DNA of 64,000 nt, taken from NCBI RefSeq assembly GCF_025398175.1, contig NZ_CP099734.1, positions 1,860,001-1,924,000 of the forward strand, in the 5' to 3' direction. The notes beneath the pieces are model-generated. The model searched no databases and was not told the DNA's origin. It saw only the letters and a list, made by a program, of their open reading frames with translations. Positions 1 to 7,951 of the stretch are shown in pieces. This stretch comes from Photobacterium sp. TY1-4 (GTDB lineage: Bacteria; Pseudomonadota; Gammaproteobacteria; Enterobacterales; Vibrionaceae). Positions within the stretch are counted from its first letter, which is position 1. Every line of letters begins with the position of its first letter. The position numbers and the translations under genes are program-made.

Positions 1-606
1 ACCCTGTTCGCCAGCACCTTCTTCATAATGGTGTACGGTGTCTCCAGCCTGGGCTGGTGGTTTGAAGAAATGACCACCCTATTCTTCGTCTCAGCTATCG
101 TGATAGCGCTGGTTGATCGGATCCCGGAAAAAGAGTTCGTGCACGAGTTTATTCAGGGTGCCAATGACTTGCTCGGTGTCGCCCTCATCATCGCAATTGC
201 CCGCGGTGTCACCGTGTTAATGGATGGCGGCATGATCAGCGACTCCATCCTTCATGCCAGCGCCAATATGGTGGAGGGAATGGATAAAGGCCTGTTCATT
301 GTGGTGATGATGTTCCTGTTCGCAGGCGTGTCGTTCTTCGTCCCTTCTTCATCCGGTTTGGCGGTGCTGTCGATGCCCATCATGGCACCATTAGCCGATG
401 TGGTCGGTATCCCACGGGACAACATTGTCAGCTCGTATCAATTTGGCATGGGGCTCATGGCCTTCATTACCCCAACCGGTTTGGTACTTGCCTCGCTGGC
501 CATGGTCAATGTCACCTTCGACAAATGGTTACGGTTCGTGATGCCGCTTCTTGGCATTCTTGTTGCCATGGCAGCCGCAACCTTGCTGATCAGCGTTTAT
601 CTCTAA
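1..606 (+). CDS. YfcC-family (DcuC/ArcD-like) membrane transporter, C-terminal part
   Basis: The reading frame is open from the first base, so this is the 3' end of a gene that begins outside the window; about 201 residues are present. It is very hydrophobic, with roughly five or six membrane segments. The stretch VPSSSGLAVLSMPIMAPLAD, followed by an FGMG...PTG segment, matches the second half of YfcC-family carriers, distant relatives of the C4-dicarboxylate carrier DcuC and of arginine/ornithine exchangers. The substrate cannot be told from this part. A strong terminator follows directly. Confidence 0.75.
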   Translation, partial: TLFASTFFIMVYGVSSLGWWFEEMTTLFFVSAIVIALVDRIPEKEFVHEFIQGANDLLGVALIIAIARGVTVLMDGGMISDSILHASANMVEGMDKGLFIVVMMFLFAGVSFFVPSSSGLAVLSMPIMAPLADVVGIPRDNIVSSYQFGMGLMAFITPTGLVLASLAMVNVTFDKWLRFVMPLLGILVAMAAATLLISVYL

Positions 607-623
607 TCCTACCAAAGATGTAA

Positions 624-650
624 AAGGCTACCGCGAGGTAGCCTTACTTT
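624..650 (+). terminator. Rho-independent terminator after the YfcC-family gene
   Basis: A 9-bp stem (AAGGCTACC / GGTAGCCTT) closes a GCGA tetraloop and is followed by a T-rich tract. It sits 18 bases after the stop codon. The stem reads the same in both directions, so it could also have ended the opposing aegerolysin gene before the insertion sequence arrived. Confidence 0.8.
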
Positions 651-679
651 ACCTTGGAAAAAATAGCCAGGTTACACCA

Positions 680-700
680 TTAGTTCTTCTTGTATACTGT
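680..700 (-). pseudogene. Detached 3' end of the aegerolysin gene
   Basis: Read on the minus strand, bases 700 to 680 encode TVYKKN and a TAA stop. They join in frame to the aegerolysin codons ending at 2043 once the insertion sequence and one copy of the 8-bp duplication are removed. This fixes the original gene length at 133 residues. Confidence 0.75.
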
Positions 701-708
701 AATATTCA

Positions 709-2042
709 GGCTCTTCACCGAGTGTAGTGGAAAGTGTTTCTTTTCAAACTCTAGAATCAGTTGGAAAATGAAGGGAAATCCTGCCAATTGAGCCCAGAAC
801 CAGATGAAAGATACTGCACTTTATCAAGCTATCCTTGGCCTGCTTCCACCATGGGCTGTGGACTCTGTCCAGGTGGATAAAACTACCCAACGTGTTACCG
901 TGACTATCGTCTACGAAAGCCATTTAGCAATCGCTTGTCCAACATGCTCGAAAGCTGTAAGAAAGCATGACTCACGAAAGCGAATATGGCGTCACTTGGA
1001 TACATGCCAATTCGAAACTTATCTTGAAGCCGAAGTCCCGCGCGCTGATTGTCCCAAACATGGGATTCAGACAATTCCTGTTCCCTGGGCATCCCCAGGA
1101 AGTCGCTATAGTGAGCTCTTTGAGACAAAGATTATTGAAACGCTCCAATTCACTTCTCTCCATTCTGTCGCTAAAGCTTTTCGACTGAGTTGGGGAGCCA
1201 TTGACCGGATAATGAAACGGGCCGTTTTACGGGGGCTCGCCCGGCGGAGTTTAAATAAGGTAGAAGATCTGCTGGTAGACGAAACAGCCTTTTGCCGAGG
1301 ACACGACTATGTCACGGTTATGTCGAGCCGAACGGGTCAAGTTCTTGCTGTTGCTGACGGTAAAAGTGAACAAAGCTTGGCAACCTGCTACGAAGTACTG
1401 CCGAACATAGCTAAACAGCAGATCCGCTCAGTGTCGATGGACATGAGCCAGGCCTTTATTAATGCAACTGAGTCCTTCTTTGGCTCGCGATCGAAACGTC
1501 TGATTGCGGTTGATCATTTCCACGTGGCAAAAGTACTCACTAAAGCCGTTGACGATGTTCGCAAACAGGAGGCTAACAGCCTACCGACATTCCTCAAGCG
1601 AGAGTGCCACAGAACTCGCTACGGCTGGCTCAAAAGAAATGGAAACCTCGCAGGCCGCCTAAGGGAACGTATAAATATGCTGGCCAAGCTCATGCTTAAT
1701 ACTGGCCTTAGCTGGGCGCTCAAAGAGCAAGCAAGGCTGATCTGGTACGGAAGTTCGATCAGAAGAGCAAAAGACCAATGGCTTGAGTGGCTCGCTTTAG
1801 TCAAAGCAAGTGGAATCAAACCATTGATAACAGCAGCGACGACAGTGAAAAAGCACTTACCAGCGATACTCAATGCAATGCGTCTGAAGGCATCGAATGG
1901 CTTGGCGGAAGCTATAAATGCCAAAATCCAGTACATGAAACTCAGAGCTAAAGGCTTCAGAAACAAAGAGCGATTCAAGACAGCGATACTGTTCTATTTT
2001 GGGCGACTTGATATGGCTTTCCACCATGAACGATGAAGAGCC
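709..2042 (+). mobile_element. Complete ISL3-family insertion sequence (1334 bp)
   Basis: The ends are imperfect inverted repeats of about 27 bp: the left end starts GGCTCTTCACCG at 709, and the right end, read inwards from 2042, starts GGCTCTTCATCG; 20 of 27 positions match. The element is flanked by an identical 8-bp direct repeat, AATATTCA, at 701-708 and 2043-2050, the target duplication size typical of ISL3 elements. One intact transposase fills the interior. Intact ends, duplication and transposase suggest a fairly recent insertion. The target is the last few codons of an aegerolysin gene on the minus strand. Confidence 0.93.
804..2036 (+). CDS. ISL3-family transposase
   Basis: A 410-residue protein of full family length. 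An N-terminal zinc-ribbon-like part has CPTC at about residues 45-48 and a CPKHG motif near 83. A helix-turn-helix region follows at about 115-140. The DDE catalytic domain starts near LLVDETAF (about 155) and continues through SMDMSQAF and VDHFHVAK. The C-terminal motif SNGLAEAINAKIQ contains the glutamate expected for the third acidic residue. The stop codon lies 6 bp inside the right end of the element. I saw no frameshift, so the element may be active. Confidence 0.93.
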   Translation: MKDTALYQAILGLLPPWAVDSVQVDKTTQRVTVTIVYESHLAIACPTCSKAVRKHDSRKRIWRHLDTCQFETYLEAEVPRADCPKHGIQTIPVPWASPGSRYSELFETKIIETLQFTSLHSVAKAFRLSWGAIDRIMKRAVLRGLARRSLNKVEDLLVDETAFCRGHDYVTVMSSRTGQVLAVADGKSEQSLATCYEVLPNIAKQQIRSVSMDMSQAFINATESFFGSRSKRLIAVDHFHVAKVLTKAVDDVRKQEANSLPTFLKRECHRTRYGWLKRNGNLAGRLRERINMLAKLMLNTGLSWALKEQARLIWYGSSIRRAKDQWLEWLALVKASGIKPLITAATTVKKHLPAILNAMRLKASNGLAEAINAKIQYMKLRAKGFRNKERFKTAILFYFGRLDMAFHHER

Positions 2043-2423
2043 AATATTCACCATACCAATGGCACCGGAATGAAGGTTCCCACCGCTCACTTCGGTGATA
2101 TATTGATTGTTACTTTTTTCCCATTTGGTTTGGTTATCTTTGGATCCCCATGGGCAATCCCAATAAAACTTACCAATCTCAACGTTGCCGTCATATAGTT
2201 TAATTGATCCTTCTGTACCCGATGCAGAATCTGAACGCCCGCATGCAGCAATCACTTTGATTTCTTTAGGTTCAATCTTGGTGCCATTGACATCCTTGAT
2301 CGATAATTCAGAGTCCTTGTCATCATACTCGTAAAATTTCCCCCACTCTAATTTTGCGCCATCGACAGTAAGAGTAAAGTTCTCGGGGTTGATTGCGATT
2401 TGAATATTCTGTGCATATGCCAT
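1857..2423 (-). CDS. Aegerolysin-family protein whose last residues are replaced by IS sequence
   Basis: The frame starts at an ATG with AAAGGA eight bases upstream (start 2423, not the longer frame from 2471). Residues 1-127 show the aegerolysin pattern: MAYAQ start, LEWGKF, ACGRSDSASGTEG, FYWDCPWGSK and SGGNLHSGAIG. Known aegerolysins are about 130-140 residue beta-sandwich proteins that bind membrane lipids and often need a MACPF partner to form pores; no MACPF gene is in this window. After residue 127 (codon ending at 2043) the frame runs into the insertion sequence and adds about 61 unrelated residues. Removing the element and one duplication copy restores a 133-residue protein ending TVYKKN with its stop at 680-682. 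Only the last strand is lost, so the product may fold poorly or not at all. Confidence 0.8.
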   Translation of the reverse strand: MAYAQNIQIAINPENFTLTVDGAKLEWGKFYEYDDKDSELSIKDVNGTKIEPKEIKVIAACGRSDSASGTEGSIKLYDGNVEIGKFYWDCPWGSKDNQTKWEKSNNQYITEVSGGNLHSGAIGMVNIGSSSFMVESHIKSPKIEQYRCLESLFVSEAFSSEFHVLDFGIYSFRQAIRCLQTHCIEYRW

Positions 2424-2586
2424 TTGACTGTCCTTTGCTAATTTTAGCGGTCGTGTTTGTTTGCATTTCAATACTACAACCCATCAACAAAAATGCTATT
2501 ACAGCCGATTACACGAACTACCCCTTGAAAGCGTTTACCATCGGCATACACCCAAATAAAAAACTTGCGAAAGCTTCGAACTGATG

Positions 2587-2703
2587 TTATTTCAAGGCAA
2601 GCCTCATCCCCGTTTCGCTGGTTTCCAGCGAGCCGGCAGGCAGCAGCGACAACAGACCCAGAACAACAGCAGCCGAACAACGCTTAACTGTTGACGTCTT
2701 CAT
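2587..2703 (-). pseudogene. Truncated phage lysozyme (GH24-type) start
   Basis: This 38-codon frame begins at an ATG overlapping the end of the holin gene and ends in TAA. It has a basic start, a hydrophobic signal-anchor stretch (AAVVLGLLSLLPAG) and then LETSETGMRL, which matches the region just before the catalytic glutamate of phage GH24 endolysins. The catalytic domain is missing. The holin-then-lysozyme overlap is the usual lysis-cassette order, so this is the broken end of a prophage lysis module. Confidence 0.6.
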
Positions 2704-2896
2704 ACAGCTCCCTCAACTGAGGGTGCTGCTGCAGCAACTTATAGCTCTTCTTTCGGTAGTACCAGTTGTTGGCAAACGTACCCGCGGCAAACAGAATACC
2801 AATGACGGTAGCCCAGTCCTGCAACGAGAACGCCCCGAAGAAAGCCAACAGCGAGGCACAGAAGTACGACAACGCTGAAGATAGCTTTTCCTGCAT
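2684..2896 (-). CDS. Phage holin, small membrane protein
   Basis: About 70 residues from the ATG at 2896 (a GTG at 2905 is also possible; GGTGG lies before the ATG). Two hydrophobic segments (YFCASLLAFFGAF and WATVIGILFAAGTFANNWYY) are followed by a charged tail (RKKSYKLLQQHPQL). This is the layout of small two-segment phage holins, which permeabilise the inner membrane so that endolysin can reach the wall. It overlaps the lysozyme stub by 20 bp. With the lysozyme broken, the cassette is unlikely to work. Confidence 0.65.
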   Translation of the reverse strand: MQEKLSSALSYFCASLLAFFGAFSLQDWATVIGILFAAGTFANNWYYRKKSYKLLQQHPQLRELYEDVNS

Positions 2897-2905
2897 GCTT
2901 TCCAC

Positions 2906-3143
2906 CCATACAAAAAAGCGCCACCGACCCGGAGATCAGCAGCGCTGTTTGATGTTGATAGTGCTAAAACGAAAAAACCCCGCCATCAGGAACGATTTTC
3001 AAACCTGATAATAATGAGCAACTTAAGGTATGGATAAATGCCAAAGGTCAATTCTAAAATTAACTTGCAATACAATTTCATCCTTTATGTGATAAACGTA
3101 GCTAAAAATCTTCTAAATAAAGATAACGCATGAAAATATCCCC
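2906..3143. other. Intergenic spacer at the prophage/defence-gene junction
   Basis: Base composition shifts here from the mixed composition of the prophage lysis remnant to the AT-rich composition of the HEPN-STAND gene. I see no gene, tRNA or strong hairpin in it. Confidence 0.4.
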
Positions 3144-3172
3144 TTGATTGCTTATAGTCAACTTACTATAGA
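3144..3172 (+). promoter_or_regulatory. Predicted sigma-70 promoter for the HEPN-STAND gene
   Basis: TTGATT (3144-3149) and TATAGA (3167-3172) are separated by exactly 17 bp, close to the consensus. The likely transcription start is 25-35 bases before the coding region. Confidence 0.6.
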
Positions 3173-3204
3173 ACATATTTTTAAGAATATACTTACTAGA
3201 GGCC

Positions 3205-5580
3205 ATGGACATGTATATTACACTCGAGCAATCTCATGAATTAGATAAAAACGTCAAGGGGAATGAAGTTGCAATTAGAAGTTTTATTTCTGATGTATTA
3301 ACTAACGAATATGGTAGCCATGCTGAATTCAAGAGCGCCTTACAATCAATATCAATTTCTGAAAAGTTAATATATTCAAGAAGGTTCAATGCAAAGTTAA
3401 AAAGCTTTATAGAAAACTCCAACTATATATATGGCTTAATGTCAAAATGTAAAGAATCACTAGATTTAAAAAAATATGATAATGATGTGCCCTACATATC
3501 TGAATTGATCGATTTATTGCTGATATTCTTCAATGCACATTTTTCAGATAAGGAAATTGTAAAATCTTTCAGTTCTATTGAAGAGTTTCACTATTGCTGC
3601 ACTTTATATCATAGCACCAGAAACAATCTATCTCATCCGGCCTCCCGTCCAATTACTAGCATTGATGCAAATAAGGTTTCATACTTTATCAAAAATATAA
3701 CAGACTCACTTAACGATATTTATTACTGGTATCAGTCTAAAAGTAGCATATATGAAGGACTAACCAAATATGACAATATAGTTCAAGGTGGAACACTTAA
3801 GTATAGTAACCTAACAATGGCTGTATCAAGTCATAAAAATTTATTATGCAGAGAGACAATAATTAGCTGCTTGTATGAATCGTTATTAGGCAATGATATA
3901 AGACAAAGACTTGCTGGCTCGATTGTATTATATGGTTATGGCGGCGTTGGTAAAACAGCAATCACGACAGAGTTTCTATATCGAGTTATGAGGGACATCA
4001 GCGACGGTAATTACACAGACATAGAATATTTATTATTTTATTCAAGTAAAGATGAGTATCTTCGGAATAATAAGACAACTGGCGAGTTGTATATTGACAC
4101 AGCCAAGCCAGAATTCTCAACCCTCAACGAACTACAGTTACTAATTTGTAACAGCTTACAGTTGAAAGATATATCCCAACTTTCTAGCTTTGAGGGCAGA
4201 GGGATAATAGCAATTGATAATATTGAAAACATACAGAGCGATGAAAAGGAGAAGATAGTAACATTCATAAAATCTTTACCTAGAAGCATTCAATTCATAG
4301 TCACTTCTAGAAATGAAGAGTCTTGCGAAGAAAAAATACACATAGAGGAGTTTAAGAATGACAGCACTGGCATAAAGTTTGTACAGGAAATAGTAGATTC
4401 AGAAGGATTCAATGTCCATATCAATCAAGAAAAAGCCACTTCAATTCTAGATGCATCGAAAGGTAATGCATTGATTATACTACAAGTCCTCAACATTCTT
4501 GACCGTGATGTGTCAACATTTGAAGATATAACCGCATCACTACTGAGCATGCGTTCTAAAAACTCGGAAATGATCGCAAACTTTATGTACAAAAACACTT
4601 TTGACAATGCTTTAAGGTACTTAGCACAGAGAAAATACCCTATAAATGATATAATGCAAATAATATCATTGTATGATGAAAAAATTGAACTTTACAGTAT
4701 AAGTAAGCTCACAAAAGTTGATGTTAGTGACGCTGAGATCATATGCAATTATTTATTAGAAAGATTGATTTTAAAGAAAGTTGGTGAGTATTATGAACTA
4801 AATGATTTTGCAAAAAGATTTGTGTTTATAAAGTTACTCCCAGACAGGTTTGAACTTAGCAAAATTAAAGATAAGATTAGAAGCCACAAAGAAAGAATGA
4901 AAAAAAAGCTCAAAGAGTTAGATGGCACATTAAAAGGCAACTCTGTACTTCATCGAAATGTAACAGAATGGCAACCCAAAAACTATATTGACAAGATAGT
5001 TATAGCAGAGTTGTTTTCTCTGTATGGCGTAGCCATACGTTGTGTGGGAAGAAATGATAAGTCGGCATACGAAAATTACTTGAAGGAATTTAATAATCAT
5101 TCTTTCATTACTAGCCATCCATATGTACCTCTTCAAAAAGCTCGTCTATTAAAAGAAGGGATTAAGAAGTTCTATCGTGGAAATGTGGATATGCTAAGCC
5201 AGGTTGAACATTCATATGAAGAGGCAATAGAATCTGTTGAATATGACTATCGTTACCTAATAGGTAGTAATGCTCATGCATCTTTACTTATGTTATTTGG
5301 AATATTCCTTTCTCAGGAATTATCAGATCATAGTCGTGCAATTAGATTCCTTGAAGATGCAAAAAATTATTATGGCTCAGATATAAACAAAAGCTGGTTC
5401 ATAACGAGAAACTATTTAACCAGTGCGTATAAAAACATGTACATCGAAACTAATGACTCAGCTTACAAAGCTCAACTAATAAAAGTTGCACGGGAAGTCA
5501 TTGAAAATGGGAAGTATGCAAGACAATGTAAATTCAGATTAAGAAATTATAAAGATAGATATATACATTGGATTGAATAA
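3205..5580 (+). CDS. HEPN-STAND NTPase with C-terminal helical repeats, candidate anti-phage protein
   Basis: A 791-residue protein. The N-terminal helical part carries RNNLSH at residues 139-144, the Rx4H signature of HEPN RNases. A STAND/NB-ARC-type NTPase follows: Walker A GYGGVGKT (244-251), Walker B GIIAIDN (aspartate about 338), a sensor-like VTSRNE (366-371) and GNALII near 420. A winged-helix-like part lies at about 490-550, and a helical, TPR-like region at about 640-780 that could sense a ligand. HEPN or nuclease effectors joined to STAND NTPases are a known architecture of bacterial phage-defence proteins that act by abortive infection; the function here is inferred. An AGAGG site lies 2 bases before the ATG at 3205 and 8 before that at 3211, so 3211 may be the true start. 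The gene is much richer in AT than its neighbours, a sign of transfer, and sits between prophage remnants. Confidence 0.75.
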   Translation: MDMYITLEQSHELDKNVKGNEVAIRSFISDVLTNEYGSHAEFKSALQSISISEKLIYSRRFNAKLKSFIENSNYIYGLMSKCKESLDLKKYDNDVPYISELIDLLLIFFNAHFSDKEIVKSFSSIEEFHYCCTLYHSTRNNLSHPASRPITSIDANKVSYFIKNITDSLNDIYYWYQSKSSIYEGLTKYDNIVQGGTLKYSNLTMAVSSHKNLLCRETIISCLYESLLGNDIRQRLAGSIVLYGYGGVGKTAITTEFLYRVMRDISDGNYTDIEYLLFYSSKDEYLRNNKTTGELYIDTAKPEFSTLNELQLLICNSLQLKDISQLSSFEGRGIIAIDNIENIQSDEKEKIVTFIKSLPRSIQFIVTSRNEESCEEKIHIEEFKNDSTGIKFVQEIVDSEGFNVHINQEKATSILDASKGNALIILQVLNILDRDVSTFEDITASLLSMRSKNSEMIANFMYKNTFDNALRYLAQRKYPINDIMQIISLYDEKIELYSISKLTKVDVSDAEIICNYLLERLILKKVGEYYELNDFAKRFVFIKLLPDRFELSKIKDKIRSHKERMKKKLKELDGTLKGNSVLHRNVTEWQPKNYIDKIVIAELFSLYGVAIRCVGRNDKSAYENYLKEFNNHSFITSHPYVPLQKARLLKEGIKKFYRGNVDMLSQVEHSYEEAIESVEYDYRYLIGSNAHASLLMLFGIFLSQELSDHSRAIRFLEDAKNYYGSDINKSWFITRNYLTSAYKNMYIETNDSAYKAQLIKVAREVIENGKYARQCKFRLRNYKDRYIHWIE

Positions 5581-5618
5581 ATAATCAAAATAAACCACCA
5601 TTAATCCTAACATGATTT

Positions 5619-5650
5619 AAAAGTTCTACACTCAGGTGGAACTTTTAAAT
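5619..5650 (+). terminator. Terminator-like hairpin after the HEPN-STAND gene
   Basis: AAAAGTTC (5619-5626) pairs with GAACTTTT (5639-5646). The hairpin lies 39 bases after the stop codon and ends in a T-run. Confidence 0.55.
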
Positions 5651-5926
5651 TACATCAAGGATTCTAGCTCAAGTTAATCGAAATATCATATATTTTCCCA
5701 TATAAAATCAAGTATTTATTAATGATATTAAGCAAGAATTCGTGATAATTTATTATCAAATAACTTTATCATACTACTCTGCCGATTGGAGATGTTTGAA
5801 GCTCCAAATTCCTTCTTTAAAATTAGCTTACACCTTCTACATTACTTAACAATAATTAGTATAGTAATGGATTACCCACTGTATTGGATGCTCAAATCAA
5901 CTAATTAATATGGGGAAAGTCCAGGG
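5651..5926. other. AT-rich intergenic region
   Basis: This stretch separates two convergent genes. It is AT-rich, and I see no open frame of useful length, no repeat and no RNA-like structure. Confidence 0.4.
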
Positions 5927-6595
5927 TCACCTTGATTGCCTTGTTAAGGCATTGTTACGGATATCTTCGACTGCTGTAGATCGCTCTTTCGATATTTCTA
6001 CAGCTAAACACATATGTTCTATACGATCGATGATGCTCTTTACAAGAAAGCAGCCAACATAAATACCAACAATAAAGCTTAAAAGTGGATACGGTATATT
6101 GTCCAATGATATATCGTTAGTAGTTTTTACATATGTAAGATACAAAGCTAATATTGCAGGAAACAATCCTAATTTATCAATAGCCCCTATAAGAAACCCA
6201 ACTCTGGATCTGAGCCTTTCCCTTTCGAAATTTAGTCGCCGAAGCAGTTCATCCAGCTGATAGGAATTTTCAGCTGATAGTTCTTTGATTAATTTTTCTT
6301 CAGATTCAATTCTTTTCTGTAGATCAATAAAGTAGCTTCTAGTTGGCATTGCTATATAGCGTAAATTCCAAACAAAAGACGCAATTGAGTATAAAATAAA
6401 AAGAGCACCAGCTATAAGGCTCAACCATCCAGCAACTTCTTTTTGTATATCAAAATATATTAATGGTAATGATATGAACGCAAATAATATTGCAAGACGA
6501 AGCGAGTATTTTTCAACAGGGTTACTGTAAAAATAATCAGCCAGATTACTTACGCTATCGTTTTTAACTAGTACTGTTACTATATCCTGCTTCAT
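5927..6595 (-). CDS. Membrane protein with central coiled coil, unknown function
   Basis: A 222-residue protein; GGGAG lies well placed before its ATG. Two membrane segments (about residues 30-48 and 57-76) are followed by a charged, probably cytoplasmic coiled coil (about 88-130, with EEKLIKEL and LNFERERLRSR) and two more membrane segments (about 142-157 and 170-190). I do not recognise the family. The pairing of membrane helices with a coiled coil recalls membrane effectors and SLATT-type proteins in defence loci, but no catalytic motif is visible. It is convergent with the HEPN-STAND gene, so the two are not one operon. It is also AT-rich. Confidence 0.6.
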   Translation of the reverse strand: MKQDIVTVLVKNDSVSNLADYFYSNPVEKYSLRLAILFAFISLPLIYFDIQKEVAGWLSLIAGALFILYSIASFVWNLRYIAMPTRSYFIDLQKRIESEEKLIKELSAENSYQLDELLRRLNFERERLRSRVGFLIGAIDKLGLFPAILALYLTYVKTTNDISLDNIPYPLLSFIVGIYVGCFLVKSIIDRIEHMCLAVEISKERSTAVEDIRNNALTRQSR

Positions 6596-6738
6596 AAGCT
6601 CCCTAATACTCTAGCCCTAGCGCTAAGCACATGCGCCCATTTTTACACAAATGCCAAATTGATCACTGTATACACTACGGCCAATTAATGCCAGAAATGT
6701 CGTATAAAACGTGTCGACATTGTGCGACTTGTTAAGTA

Positions 6739-7372
6739 TTAAAACAAAGGATGCTTTGAACATTCACCGACATCTTGTCCAATCAAACCACACCATTTTA
6801 AAAGTACATCTCTACATGATAAATAATGTTCTTTTGCCTTGTCAGCATTAATTTGCTTCTCGATTAATCTTGCCTCAACTTTTATAGGAGGTTGCATAAA
6901 ATCAATAGTTAACATATCCCCCGGTTTTAGGTAATGATTGAATATTTTCTTGATATTTCTTCTGGATTATAATGAACTAATTCATGACGAATTTGAATAA
7001 TATTATCAACACGTGAAAAAGGTCATCGTTAGATAGGCAGCATTCATCCATAGCTGAAAAGATTAGATATAACTTCCAAGCAGTATCACTTAATTTTCTC
7101 TGATTCTTGTAAGTCTTCTTACAGCGGTCAAAGTCAATTCGCTTCTCATCTGGTATAAACTCTTCAGCCATATGATTCACAAATGCTTCTACAAAAAGGC
7201 TGAATGAACAATGCTTTTTAATGAAGCTTATATTTTGTTGGTGATAGATCCATTATTTTTATTGAGCGAATTTTTAATTATTTTATGACCAATCTAGGAA
7301 GTACTGAGTTAAATATATATGTTGATATTCGACTGATAATTCTTCTTGATCATTTGCTCTAAATTTTGCCAT
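6739..7372 (-). pseudogene. Frameshifted relic of a ~200-residue protein with an RHELVH motif
   Basis: The gene starts at 7372 (ATG, MAKFRANDQEELSVEY...) behind a strong GGAGG site but stops after 29 codons. A second frame (GTG at 7180) carries EEFIPDEKRIDFDRCKKTYK and LYLIFSAMDECCLSNDDLFHV. A third frame continues with DNIIQIRHELVHYNPEE. The last frame encodes LKPGDMLTIDF to SKHPLF and stops at 6739. The pieces run in order on one strand, so they read as one gene with at least three frameshifts. RHELVH fits the HEPN Rx4H pattern, which is only suggestive. I do not recognise the family. Confidence 0.5.
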
Positions 7373-7580
7373 TCTCCCTCCTAACAGCCTAAATTTTTAT
7401 TCTACGAACAGCGTTCGTATATCTTTCTTGTACCGCCGAATATACGAAGAAGATTAATGAACCAAACTCGCTTATTGTGCAAACATACCTCCTAATGCTT
7501 TACCAGCACAACGTTCTGTATACAATCATATAAAATTAATTGAGTAAATAGACTATCCGTAATTAATGTCTATAATTTTA
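7373..7580. other. AT-rich spacer between relic gene and integrase remnant
   Basis: It contains a short imperfect dyad around the repeated word CGTAT/ATACGA (7415-7450), which could be part of a promoter or operator for the relic gene. Nothing else is evident. Confidence 0.3.
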
Positions 7581-7925
7581 TCAACTTTTGGCATAAAGTT
7601 CATACCCCGCCAGTTGCTCTTCCAGCCAGTCGTGTTTGTTGTACACGGCCAGTACACCGCCCAGCTCATGGCCCAGCATCTTTTCGACCACATGAGGCAT
7701 CACACCAAGCTCAGAGGCACCGGTAGAAAGCGATCGGCGGAAGTCGTGGGTGCGCCACGCTTCTAACGGCAGACTGGCGCGTATGCGGCGGATATAGCGG
7801 TTGGCGGCTGAACTGCTGATCGGGGTGTTGAGGTCTTGCCCTGGGAACAGCGCGTCTTCGGTGACTAGCCACCTTCGCCAACAATAAAGATTGGGAGTCT
7901 TTAGCAGTTGAAACTGAGAAGATGG
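7581..7925 (-). pseudogene. C-terminal fragment of a phage-type tyrosine recombinase (integrase)
   Basis: The open frame on the minus strand ends at 7581 and has an in-frame stop at 7926-7928 instead of a start. The catalytic features are in order: AWRTHDFRRSLSTG (box with H and R), EKMLGHELGG (second histidine region) and VYNKHDW with the nucleophilic tyrosine. The N-terminal arm-binding and core-binding parts and the first catalytic arginine are missing. It is the distal end of a prophage or island integrase and marks the right edge of the accessory segment that starts near the holin. Confidence 0.75.
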
Positions 7926-7951
7926 CTACGTTGGAAGCAATAATCGATTCG

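Noticed and set aside
2474..2680. Minus-strand frame between the aegerolysin and the holin
   Set aside because: It is out of frame with the lysozyme stub that better explains the same bases, and shows no spanin or other phage motif.
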